A stretch of DNA of 64,000 nucleotides from Yoonia sediminilitoris (GTDB lineage Bacteria > Pseudomonadota > Alphaproteobacteria > Rhodobacterales > Rhodobacteraceae), in assembly GCF_003058085.1 (NCBI RefSeq), contig NZ_QBUD01000004.1, positions 1 to 64,000 on the forward strand, read 5' to 3'. The notes beneath the pieces were generated by a model. That model had not been told where the DNA came from. It worked only from the letters and a program-made list of their open reading frames with translations, and made no database searches. Numbering within the stretch: position 1 is the stretch's first letter; every line of letters begins with the position of its first letter. Both the position numbers and the translations under genes were made by a program. Of the stretch, positions 54,445-62,393 are shown in pieces.

Positions 54445-57069
54445 CTAGAACTGGTCAAGCAACCTGCGCAGGTAGTCGCGTTCAATCTCTGGTCGTTCCT
54501 GTTCTGCCGATCTGCGGCGGATTTCGTCCAGCAATTCTTCGGCGCGACGGTTGATCTCTTCGCGGCCCAGCATATCCTGATCTGTACCAAGCTGGCCGAT
54601 ATTGCCCATTTCACGACCCAGCGGGTCGCGCTGTGACGGGGTTGGGCGTGCTGCTGTGTCGCCCTGTTCGGACCCTTGGCCGGGCTGTTGCTGCTGGTTT
54701 TCGGCCATCGCTTCACCCAATTGCCGCATGCCGTTGCGCAGCGCGTCCATTGCTTCGGCCTGCCGGTCAATGGCTTCGGCCAGATCGCCATCACGTAGTG
54801 CATCTTCGGCGCCTTCCATGGCACCCTCGGCACGTTCCAGCGATTGCCTGGCGATATCGCCCGCTTCGCCTTCAAGGTTGGGCAGTCCGTTGCGCTGGCG
54901 TTCTAGTTCGTCACGCAATGCCTGCTGTCGTTCAGCAAGGCTTTGTTGGTCGCCTTCACCGCCGGCACCATTGCCGCGTTCTTCACCGGTCTGGCCGTCG
55001 CGGCCAACGCCCTGTCCCTGGCCCTGCTGTCCACCTTGACCGGGTTGATCACCGTTCTGGCCCTGCTGGCCGGGCTGCTGCCCCTGTTGTCCCTGACCTT
55101 GCTGGCCCTGTTGACCGGGTTGCTGACCCTGTTGTCCTTGTTGGCCCTGTTGCCCTTGGTTGAACTGTTCTTGCAGGTCGCGGAACGCATCGTCAGAAAG
55201 CTCTTCCTGATCGCGCAGCGTTTCGGCCAGGTCCTGCATGGATTGCTGGCCCGGCGATTGCTGGCCTTCGCCACCTTCACCTTGGGTCACGCGCATGTTT
55301 TCCATCAACTCGTTGAGCTGTTCCATCAGTTCCTGCGCTTCGGCCATGCGGCCTTCCTGCATCAACTCTTCGATCCGATCCATCAGCGCCTGAAGCTCGT
55401 CTTGGGTGAACTCCATGCTTTCGCCACCGCCATCGGCCTGATCTGTACCGTCAGAAGGTTCGGATTCTTCGGCCAGCATACGCATGTAGTCGTTGGTGGC
55501 CTCGCGCAACTCCTGCATCAGCTCGGCGATTTCCTCGTCAGAGGCGCCATTGCGCATCGCCTCTGCCAGACGTTCCTGCGCACGTTCCAGCCGGGCGCGG
55601 GCGTCGGCAAGACGGCCATCTTCCAGTTGGATGGCCAAATCCCATAGGGCCTGTACCACTTCGGCCTGCTCATCGTCGTTCATTCCGATATCAAGAAAGC
55701 CATCAAGGCGACGGATGATCGTCGATAGTCGCAGATAGGTAGTTTCGTTCGAAAACAGCCCCTCGGGCAAGTGCGATACTGCGCGCAAAATCTGGTTCAC
55801 ACGGCGCAAATTGGCCTTCGACCACATCAGATCGCGCCTTTGTTCGATCACCGCCTTGGCGAACGGCTGGAAAAACCGGCGGCCCGGCAAGATCAGCGGC
55901 TCGGCAGCGGATTGTGCCGATTGGCCCGCCGCATCCGTGACCTGCAATTGCAGGGTAACGGGCAGGTTGGCGAGAGGATGCTGGCTTAGGTTTTCGATCA
56001 GGAACTCATCAAAATCGGACCTGTCCCCGTTAAAGGGCATTGGCAGGTCCAGCACCAATGGTTCAATCGGGTCCGGGTCAATGATCAGCCCATGTGCGCG
56101 GTCAACGGCGGCTAGATCAAGCGTGATGGTCGCTGTCCCCGCCTCGACCCCGTAATCATCCATCGCCGCGAAAGGCTGCGACATTTCGCCTTGTGCATCC
56201 GCCTCGACCGGGCCGGTGAGCTCGACAAAGGGAGCTTCATCCGCAATCGCGGTCACGTTCCAACTGATCCCGTTTTCGCCATCAATCGACAGCGCACCGG
56301 ATTGCACAATCTCGAAGCTCTGCTGCGCGTCAGACGCGGCAGGCAGGTCATCGGTCCGCGCTGACACCGTTTCGGCCACTGTCAATGCACCCACTTCGCC
56401 GTAGAGACGCAAGGTGACTTTGCTGCCCTCCGGCACGCGCAGGGGGCCTGCGGGAATATCATTGAGGTACAGCGATGGCTTGCCGGTATAGGCAGGTGGT
56501 TCAACCCACCCTTCCCAGACCGGGCCCGCGATCAGGCTGGGTTCATTTCCAGTCGCCACATCGCCGACCGATCCGATCCGAAACAGCGAGCCGAACAGAA
56601 GCGCCGTGACAAAGAAAAGCAGCGCGATAAAACGCAGCCCGAACGGATCTTTGTCCGATACCCGCAAATCAGGTTCAACCACACTGGCGGATTTGGTTCG
56701 TTCCTGCATGCGCGCGACATGGGCACGCCAGACTGCCTCTGACGCAGGATCACCACTACCGACGGCTTGCGTGTCTGCGACCGCCGCAATGGGCCGTCCG
56801 GGCATGGCTGCATCGACGCGGTCCAGTGCCTCTGCCCTTGTTGGCAAATGGAATCGGCGCACGCCCCAGTAAATTGCCGCCCCAAGTCCGAGGACGGATA
56901 AAACCGACAGGCCCCAGAAGAGCTCAAGCGGCATGATATCATGCCAGCCCATCATCAGCGGGGCAAGTACAACGAACATGACAGTCCACAGCGGCCAGAA
57001 CGCCCTGACGACCTGCTCGGCCACCATGCCTGCGCGTGTCAAAGACACGGGCCAACGCAAATGGCGCAT
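54445..57069 (-). CDS. DUF4175/TIGR02302 family protein
   Basis: An 874-aa inner-membrane protein of the alphaproteobacterial DUF4175 family. N-terminal transmembrane helices (about residues 25-70) are followed by another near residue 145, a beta-rich periplasmic region (residues 190-380) and a long helical C-terminal part with repeated coiled coils rich in Glu/Gln. A Gln/Gly-rich low-complexity tract spans about residues 634-685. No function is known to me; repeated charged helices suggest structural rather than catalytic work. It shares the minus strand with lysA (33 nt downstream of it). Confidence 0.88.
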   Translation of the reverse strand: MRHLRWPVSLTRAGMVAEQVVRAFWPLWTVMFVVLAPLMMGWHDIMPLELFWGLSVLSVLGLGAAIYWGVRRFHLPTRAEALDRVDAAMPGRPIAAVADTQAVGSGDPASEAVWRAHVARMQERTKSASVVEPDLRVSDKDPFGLRFIALLFFVTALLFGSLFRIGSVGDVATGNEPSLIAGPVWEGWVEPPAYTGKPSLYLNDIPAGPLRVPEGSKVTLRLYGEVGALTVAETVSARTDDLPAASDAQQSFEIVQSGALSIDGENGISWNVTAIADEAPFVELTGPVEADAQGEMSQPFAAMDDYGVEAGTATITLDLAAVDRAHGLIIDPDPIEPLVLDLPMPFNGDRSDFDEFLIENLSQHPLANLPVTLQLQVTDAAGQSAQSAAEPLILPGRRFFQPFAKAVIEQRRDLMWSKANLRRVNQILRAVSHLPEGLFSNETTYLRLSTIIRRLDGFLDIGMNDDEQAEVVQALWDLAIQLEDGRLADARARLERAQERLAEAMRNGASDEEIAELMQELREATNDYMRMLAEESEPSDGTDQADGGGESMEFTQDELQALMDRIEELMQEGRMAEAQELMEQLNELMENMRVTQGEGGEGQQSPGQQSMQDLAETLRDQEELSDDAFRDLQEQFNQGQQGQQGQQGQQPGQQGQQGQGQQGQQPGQQGQNGDQPGQGGQQGQGQGVGRDGQTGEERGNGAGGEGDQQSLAERQQALRDELERQRNGLPNLEGEAGDIARQSLERAEGAMEGAEDALRDGDLAEAIDRQAEAMDALRNGMRQLGEAMAENQQQQPGQGSEQGDTAARPTPSQRDPLGREMGNIGQLGTDQDMLGREEINRRAEELLDEIRRRSAEQERPEIERDYLRRLLDQF
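55015..55165 (-). repeat. Gln/Gly-rich degenerate tandem repeat in DUF4175 gene
   Basis: On the minus strand this stretch encodes repeated QGQQ and PGQQGQ units. The DNA is built of imperfect repeats of CAGGGCCAACAG-like blocks, so it is prone to slippage and its length may vary between strains. It stays in frame here. Confidence 0.75.
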
Positions 57070-57102
57070 CTGGTCAGTCGGTTGGGTCAGTGGGCTTCTC
57101 CT

Positions 57103-58407
57103 TTAGCTCAGCCACTCCGGCAGTGTATCGCGGCCTATCATCTCTTCATAGGTAGGGCGCGCGCGGATAACTGCAAATTGATTGCCATCAACAAGCACCT
57201 CCGGGATTAGCGGTCGCGAATTATATTCAGACGACATGACCGCACCGTAAGCCCCCGCTGAGCGGAAAGCCACAAGATCATCCGGCTCCACCCGCGGCAT
57301 TTCGCGCGCTTTGGCGAAGGTATCGCCGCTTTCGCAAATCGGACCAACGATATCATATTTTGCGGGCGCGTCCCCCGGTTCAGGTTCGACCACTGGCACG
57401 ATATCGTGCCATGCCTCGTACATGGCCGGACGGATCAGGTCATTCATCGCACCGTCGAGAATCAGGAAATCGCGGTCTTCACCGGATTTCACATAGATCA
57501 CTTTTGACACCATCAGCCCTGCGTTGCCTGATATCAGGCGGCCCGGTTCGATCTCTATCTCGCAGCCCAAATGACCGACCGTGCGTTCGATCAGCTTGCC
57601 ATAGTCTGTCGGCAGCGGCGGCGCCTCGTTCGAGCGCGCGTAGGGAATACCCAACCCGCCGCCCAGATCAAGGCGGCTGATCTCGTGCCCGTCAGCGCGC
57701 AACTGTTCGGTCAATTCGGCGACTTTCTTGTAGGCGGCCTCGAACGGGGCAAGCTCGGTCAGTTGCGATCCGATGTGCACATCGATTCCAATGACCTTCA
57801 AGCCGGGCATTTTAGCCGCCATCGCATAGACATCGCGGGCGCGGCTGATGGGGATGCCGAATTTATTCTCGGATTTGCCGGTGGCGATTTTTGCGTGGGT
57901 TTTTGCATCCACATCCGGGTTTACCCGCACGGTTATGGGCGCAACCTTGCCCAGCGACCGCGCGACCTGATCCAGAACGACCATTTCAGGCTCGGATTCG
58001 ACGTTGAATTGGCGGATGCCCCCTTGCAGCGCCGTACGCATTTCGTCGGCGGTCTTGCCGACGCCCGAAAACACGATGCGCTCACCGGGGATGCCTGCGG
58101 CCCTCGCACGCAGATATTCGCCCGCAGACACAACATCCATGCCGGCGCCCGCATCACCCAAAACCTTTATAACCGCTTGATTAGAAAGAGATTTCATTGC
58201 AAAGCAAACAAGGTGGTCAGCGAAACCCAGCGCCTCGTCAAAGAGCGCGAAATGACGGATCAGCGTAGCCGTCGAGTAGACATAGAACGGCGTTCCAACC
58301 GCCGCCGCGATTTCGGCGACAGGGACGTCTTCGGCGTAAAGCGCGCCATCGCGATACAGGAAATGATCCAATGCGGGTGATCCTTTTGCAAAACCGACCC
58401 CGGACAT
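57103..58407 (-). CDS. lysA: Diaminopimelate decarboxylase
   Basis: A 434-aa PLP enzyme of fold type III that makes L-lysine from meso-diaminopimelate. The PLP Lys is in CFAMKSLSNQAVI (near residue 71). Other elements are DVVSAGEYLRA, VNPDVDAKTHAKIATGKSENKFG, DVHIGSQLTEL, DLGGGLGIPY (phosphate site), EPGRLISGNAGLM and GPICESGDTFA (active-site Cys). It lies between DUF2834 and DUF4175, all on the minus strand with short gaps. Confidence 0.96.
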   Translation of the reverse strand: MSGVGFAKGSPALDHFLYRDGALYAEDVPVAEIAAAVGTPFYVYSTATLIRHFALFDEALGFADHLVCFAMKSLSNQAVIKVLGDAGAGMDVVSAGEYLRARAAGIPGERIVFSGVGKTADEMRTALQGGIRQFNVESEPEMVVLDQVARSLGKVAPITVRVNPDVDAKTHAKIATGKSENKFGIPISRARDVYAMAAKMPGLKVIGIDVHIGSQLTELAPFEAAYKKVAELTEQLRADGHEISRLDLGGGLGIPYARSNEAPPLPTDYGKLIERTVGHLGCEIEIEPGRLISGNAGLMVSKVIYVKSGEDRDFLILDGAMNDLIRPAMYEAWHDIVPVVEPEPGDAPAKYDIVGPICESGDTFAKAREMPRVEPDDLVAFRSAGAYGAVMSSEYNSRPLIPEVLVDGNQFAVIRARPTYEEMIGRDTLPEWLS

Positions 58408-58437
58408 ATCAGATAAAGGGTAAAGACCAACCCCGGA

Positions 58438-58776
58438 TTAAAGGTCGCGGACGGTGTATTTGTCGGGCGTGTAGACGATCCGCATCCGCAGGTACAAATA
58501 CAGCGGCAATCCGCAGCTGACCCCGATCAGGAAGGTCGCGGGGATTGCCAGCAAGCCCATCCAGTTCTTTGTCTTGGCGACCTCGGTAACAATCCACAGC
58601 GTCAGCGCCACCGCAGCAATCGTCAGATCCCAGACAAGGCCGCTGCTGGCCGCATTGGCGTGCCACGCGTCCACCATTTTCATGATGTCGAAGCCTTCGG
58701 CCTGAAACCATTGCAGGAAATAGTACATCGGATGAATTGCGCCCCAGATCGCAATCAGCAGGAAAACAGGACGCAT
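58438..58776 (-). CDS. DUF2834 domain-containing membrane protein
   Basis: A 112-aa protein with three transmembrane helices: FLLIAIWGAIHPMYYFLQW, LVWDLTIAAVALTLWIVTEV and GLLAIPATFLIGVSCGLPLYLYLR. It fits DUF2834, of unknown function. The ATG at 58776 overlaps the stop of the small lipoprotein gene (TGATG); a GTG at 58779 is in frame. It ends 30 nt before lysA. Confidence 0.82.
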   Translation of the reverse strand: MRPVFLLIAIWGAIHPMYYFLQWFQAEGFDIMKMVDAWHANAASSGLVWDLTIAAVALTLWIVTEVAKTKNWMGLLAIPATFLIGVSCGLPLYLYLRMRIVYTPDKYTVRDL

Positions 58777-58949
58777 CACAGGCCCACCCCGATTGATACA
58801 GTGCCATTGCTGGCCCCGACGCTTGCATTTGTACTGACCCCGCCGGACCCGACGCTCAACCCGACATTCGCGCTCGGGCGCATCGGTGGGCCATCAGCAC
58901 CGCAAGATGCCAGCCCCATGATGCCAATCAACAAAACTGCCCGTTTCAT
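58776..58949 (-). CDS. Small predicted lipoprotein
   Basis: A 57-aa protein. The N-terminus ([20 protein letters not shown]) is a lipoprotein signal with the lipobox LASC at residues 13-16. The mature part is 42 residues, rich in Gly, Ser and Val with an alternating pattern ([20 protein letters not shown]), compatible with a short beta-hairpin repeat. Overlaps argH upstream by 4 nt and DUF2834 by 1 nt. An upstream in-frame start at 58967 lies in argH and is not preferred. Function unknown. Confidence 0.75.
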   Translation of the reverse strand: MKRAVLLIGIMGLASCGADGPPMRPSANVGLSVGSGGVSTNASVGASNGTVSIGVGL

Positions 58950-60334
58950 TCCAACTTTTCCTTCCAAGTCGCGATTTGTGCCCTCACCTGTGAGGGTGCA
59001 GTACCGCCGAAACTCGTTCGTGACGCAACAGAGTTTTCAACCCCCAGCACGTCAAACACATCCGCGCGAATGTCAGCATGCACTGACTGCATCTGCGCAA
59101 GCGAAAGATCAGGCAGATCGCACGTTTTTTCTTCGGCCAATGCCACCAGCGAACCTGTTACATGATGCGCCTCGCGGAACGGTAGCCCAAGTTCGCGCAC
59201 CAGCCAATCGGCCAGATCGGTCGCGGTGGAAAAGCCTGTCGCTGCAGCCGCCTTCAGGCTTTCGCGGTTGGCCGTCATATCCGCCACCATGCCCGTCATG
59301 GCTGCCAGCGCCAGCATCAGGTTGTCAGCAGCATCGAATGTCTGTTCTTTATCTTCCTGCATGTCCTTAGAATAGGTTAACGGCAGCCCCTTCATCACAG
59401 TCATCAGGGCCACATTTGCCCCGAAGATGCGGCCAATCTTGGCGCGGATCAACTCTGCCGCGTCCGGATTGCGCTTTTGCGGCATGATGGAAGACCCGGT
59501 AGACCATTTGTCGGACATCTTGACGAAACGGAACTGGGCCGAGGACCAGATCACCAATTCTTCGGCCAACCTGCTGAGGTGCATCGCGCAGATGCTTGCA
59601 CTTGCCAGAAACTCCAGCGCGAAATCGCGGTCCGCCACACCATCCAGCGAATTGGACATCGGGCGATCAAAGCCCAGTGCTTGCGCTGTCATGTCACGAT
59701 CAATCGGGAACGACGTACCAGCCAATGCGGCAGCGCCAAGGGGCGATGTATTCATCCGCGCACGCGCATCGGCAAAACGTGACCGGTCACGCGCGAACAT
59801 TTCGACATAGGCCAGCATATGATGGCCCCATGTCACCGGCTGGGCCACCTGCAAATGGGTAAATCCGGGCATCACCCAGTCGGCCCCCGCCTCTGCCTGG
59901 CCCAGCAGCGCCTTTTGCAAGGCGCCCAATGCTTCATCCGCCTGATCGCACTGATCACGCACCCACAGGCGGAAATCGACAGCAACCTGATCGTTGCGCG
60001 ACCGGGCTGTGTGCAAGCGCCCCGCTGGTTCGCCGATCAGATCGCGCAGGCGCGCTTCCACATTCATGTGGATATCTTCCAAAGCGGTCGAAAAGGGGAA
60101 ATCGCCGGTTTCAATCTCTGACAAAACGGTGAGCAGGCCTTCCCTGATGACCTCTGCATCGTTATCGCTGATGATGCCTGTTGCGGCCAACATGGCGGCA
60201 TGGGCCCGTGAACCTGCAATGTCTTGCGGCGCGAGGCGGCGGTCATACCCGATCGAGGCGTTGATCGCCTCCATGATCGCGTCTGGTCCGGCGGCAAAAC
60301 GTCCGCCCCACATTGAGTTTGCGGATTTGGTCAT
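58946..60334 (-). CDS. argH: Argininosuccinate lyase
   Basis: A 462-aa enzyme that splits argininosuccinate to arginine and fumarate. The superfamily signature is [15 protein letters not shown] (near residue 281). The catalytic elements [17 protein letters not shown] and TGFTHLQ-like ([11 protein letters not shown]) are present. The start at 60334 is only 13 nt from the divergent tlpA start at 60348, so its promoter must lie within the tlpA gene. First gene of argH-lipoprotein-DUF2834-lysA. Confidence 0.97.
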   Translation of the reverse strand: MTKSANSMWGGRFAAGPDAIMEAINASIGYDRRLAPQDIAGSRAHAAMLAATGIISDNDAEVIREGLLTVLSEIETGDFPFSTALEDIHMNVEARLRDLIGEPAGRLHTARSRNDQVAVDFRLWVRDQCDQADEALGALQKALLGQAEAGADWVMPGFTHLQVAQPVTWGHHMLAYVEMFARDRSRFADARARMNTSPLGAAALAGTSFPIDRDMTAQALGFDRPMSNSLDGVADRDFALEFLASASICAMHLSRLAEELVIWSSAQFRFVKMSDKWSTGSSIMPQKRNPDAAELIRAKIGRIFGANVALMTVMKGLPLTYSKDMQEDKEQTFDAADNLMLALAAMTGMVADMTANRESLKAAAATGFSTATDLADWLVRELGLPFREAHHVTGSLVALAEEKTCDLPDLSLAQMQSVHADIRADVFDVLGVENSVASRTSFGGTAPSQVRAQIATWKEKLE

Positions 60335-60347
60335 GAAGGAAACGCCT

Positions 60348-60908
60348 ATGCGAAAATTAACATCGGTCCTGCTTTATACGGCACTTGCTGCTGTTGCAAA
60401 CATCGCGCAGGCACAGACTGCCAACATCGCGGATCTACGCGAAGGTGACATGCGCAAACTGGCCGTGCATAGCACGCCCGTCGCAAGCACGGATACCCCA
60501 TTCACCGGGGCCGACGGTTCAGAAATGACGCTGGCTGCCTTTGAAGGGCAGATTGTCGTCCTGAATTTCTGGGCCACATGGTGCGCACCCTGCCGCAAGG
60601 AAATGCCGCAACTTTCCGCGCTTCAAGCCGAATTGGGTGGCGCTGATATGCAGGTGGTGACAATCGCGACCGGGCGCAATCCAATGCCCGCGATGCAGCG
60701 TTTCTTTGATGAAATCGGCGTTGATAATCTGCCCCTGCACACCGACAAGCGGCAATCACTGGCGCGCAGCATGGGTATTCTGGGCCTGCCCGTGACTGTT
60801 ATCCTTGACCGCAACGGTGACGAAATCGCCCGTCTGCAAGGCGAAGCGGATTGGTCAAGCGACAGCGCCAAATCAATCTTGCATGCGCTGATTGCCGCGC
60901 CCTCCTAG
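60348..60908 (+). CDS. tlpA: TlpA-family thiol:disulfide protein
   Basis: A 186-aa thioredoxin-fold protein with an N-terminal signal ([20 protein letters not shown], cleavage likely after AQA). The active site is [12 protein letters not shown] (Cys near residues 77 and 80), with cis-Pro in [13 protein letters not shown]. It probably reduces periplasmic cytochrome c or oxidase proteins, as TlpA does in related bacteria; the nearby cco operons are 36 kb away. The ATG at 60348 follows AAGGA; 60333 is an alternative. Divergent from argH. Confidence 0.9.
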   Translation: MRKLTSVLLYTALAAVANIAQAQTANIADLREGDMRKLAVHSTPVASTDTPFTGADGSEMTLAAFEGQIVVLNFWATWCAPCRKEMPQLSALQAELGGADMQVVTIATGRNPMPAMQRFFDEIGVDNLPLHTDKRQSLARSMGILGLPVTVILDRNGDEIARLQGEADWSSDSAKSILHALIAAPS

Positions 60909-60918
60909 GGTCAGGCCC

Positions 60919-61488
60919 CTAGGCGCGCCCGGCGGTTCCTGACAGCAGCAAAGGGTCAATGCCAATATGCTTGAGCGCGGCTGACCATTTATGTTCGTTG
61001 GCCCGCCCAAACACGATGTCATCGCGAGCATCGCAGGTCAGCCAGCCATTCTGGGCAATCTCGGCTTCTAATTGCCCCGGCCCCCAACCTGCGTAGCCCA
61101 GCGCCAACATGGATGTATCCGGTCCCTTGCCTTGTGCGATATGTTCCAGCACATCCAGCGTTGCGGTCATGCTGATATTGTCATCAACCCGCAAGGTCCC
61201 ATGTTCGGACCGGTAGTCGGTCGAGTGCAGGACAAACCCGCGCGCATGATCCACCGGACCACCAAAATGGACACGAATATCACGGACGCCGGGTGATCGG
61301 TCGATTCCCAATTGCTCAAGTAGATCCGAAAAGCGCACGTCCGTCTGTGGCTTGTTCACAATCAGCCCCATGCCGCCATCATTTGAGTGAGCACACATGT
61401 AAACGACGCTCTGCGCAAAACGCGGATCGCCCATCTCGGGCATGGCAATCAGAAGTTTACCTGTTAAATCTAAACGATCAGAAGTCAT
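60919..61488 (-). CDS. YqgE/AlgH family protein (UPF0301)
   Basis: A 189-aa cytoplasmic protein: LTGKLLIAMPEMGDPRFAQSVVYMCAHSNDGGMGLIVNKP and VHFGGPVDHARGFVLHS, then LALGYAGWGPGQLEAEI and WLTCDARDDIVF. This is UPF0301, of unknown function although linked to alginate control in Pseudomonas. The ATG at 61488 is preferred over 61530. It converges with tlpA, 10 nt apart. Confidence 0.9.
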   Translation of the reverse strand: MTSDRLDLTGKLLIAMPEMGDPRFAQSVVYMCAHSNDGGMGLIVNKPQTDVRFSDLLEQLGIDRSPGVRDIRVHFGGPVDHARGFVLHSTDYRSEHGTLRVDDNISMTATLDVLEHIAQGKGPDTSMLALGYAGWGPGQLEAEIAQNGWLTCDARDDIVFGRANEHKWSAALKHIGIDPLLLSGTAGRA

Positions 61489-61592
61489 GTCCTTATTATT
61501 TGCGCCTGGGCACAGCGACGCAAGTAACAACGTGACATTCTAATCGCCCGAATGTGACTTCCCATTTCAGGCCGGGTAACTAAATAAGAAAC

Positions 61593-62393
61593 ATGCGTTA
61601 TTTCATGCCCACAACAGCCTTTGCCCTGCTTCTGCCCGTTCTGGCGGCGGCGGGGCCCTATGACGATCTGGCGCGAGTCGAGGTCTTGCCCGGCTGGCGG
61701 ATGGAATCGGGTGAACATATGGCAGGCTTGCGGATTACGCTGGAACCGGGCTGGAAAACCTATTGGCGCGCGCCCGGCGATGCGGGAATTCCGCCGTCGT
61801 TCCAGTTTGCAGGATCGGATCAGATTACAGGCATCACGCCGCATTGGCCCGTGCCCGAAGTCATTGACCAAAACGGCATGATGTCGATCGGCTATTACGA
61901 CGGCGTCGTATTTCCCCTGACCGTCACAAGCCGGGCCACGGATGTACCGCTTGAAATCAGCGGCACCTTGAGCATTGGCGTCTGCGAAGAAATCTGCATC
62001 CCCGTGACACTGGACTTTCAGGGGCTGCTGCCATCCGAGGGTGCCCGTGACGCATCGATTACGGCCGCTTTGATCAACCAGCCGCTGACTGCGTCCGAAG
62101 CGGGTGTTGGCGATGTCACCTGCGCACTTATGCCGATCAAGGACGGTCTGCGTGTCACGACGATTATTGATGTCGCCTCGGCCGGACAACCGGAGCATGT
62201 CATCGTCGAAGCTGGCACATCGACTGTCTGGGTGTCAGAGGCTGATATCAGCCGCACCGGAAGCAAGCTGCACGCAAGTGTCGATATGGTGCCTCAAAGC
62301 GGGTCGGCCTTTGCATTGGACAGATCCAAGGTGCGCATCACCGTGCTGGGCAGTGACCGTGCGATTGATATTCGTGGTTGCAGCGCAGGCTAG
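61593..62393 (+). CDS. DsbD N-terminal domain-like periplasmic protein
   Basis: A 266-aa protein with a signal peptide (MRYFMPTTAFALLLPVLAAA), then the DsbD-alpha-type beta domain: GWKTYWRAPGDAGIPPSFQF, and the Cys pair in SIGVCEEICIPVTL. The last Cys (RGCSAG) is near the end. It is the electron-carrying domain only, without the membrane DsbD core. It may reduce or protect periplasmic copper or cytochrome proteins. Overlaps the RND permease gene by 4 nt, convergent. Confidence 0.85.
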   Translation: MRYFMPTTAFALLLPVLAAAGPYDDLARVEVLPGWRMESGEHMAGLRITLEPGWKTYWRAPGDAGIPPSFQFAGSDQITGITPHWPVPEVIDQNGMMSIGYYDGVVFPLTVTSRATDVPLEISGTLSIGVCEEICIPVTLDFQGLLPSEGARDASITAALINQPLTASEAGVGDVTCALMPIKDGLRVTTIIDVASAGQPEHVIVEAGTSTVWVSEADISRTGSKLHASVDMVPQSGSAFALDRSKVRITVLGSDRAIDIRGCSAG

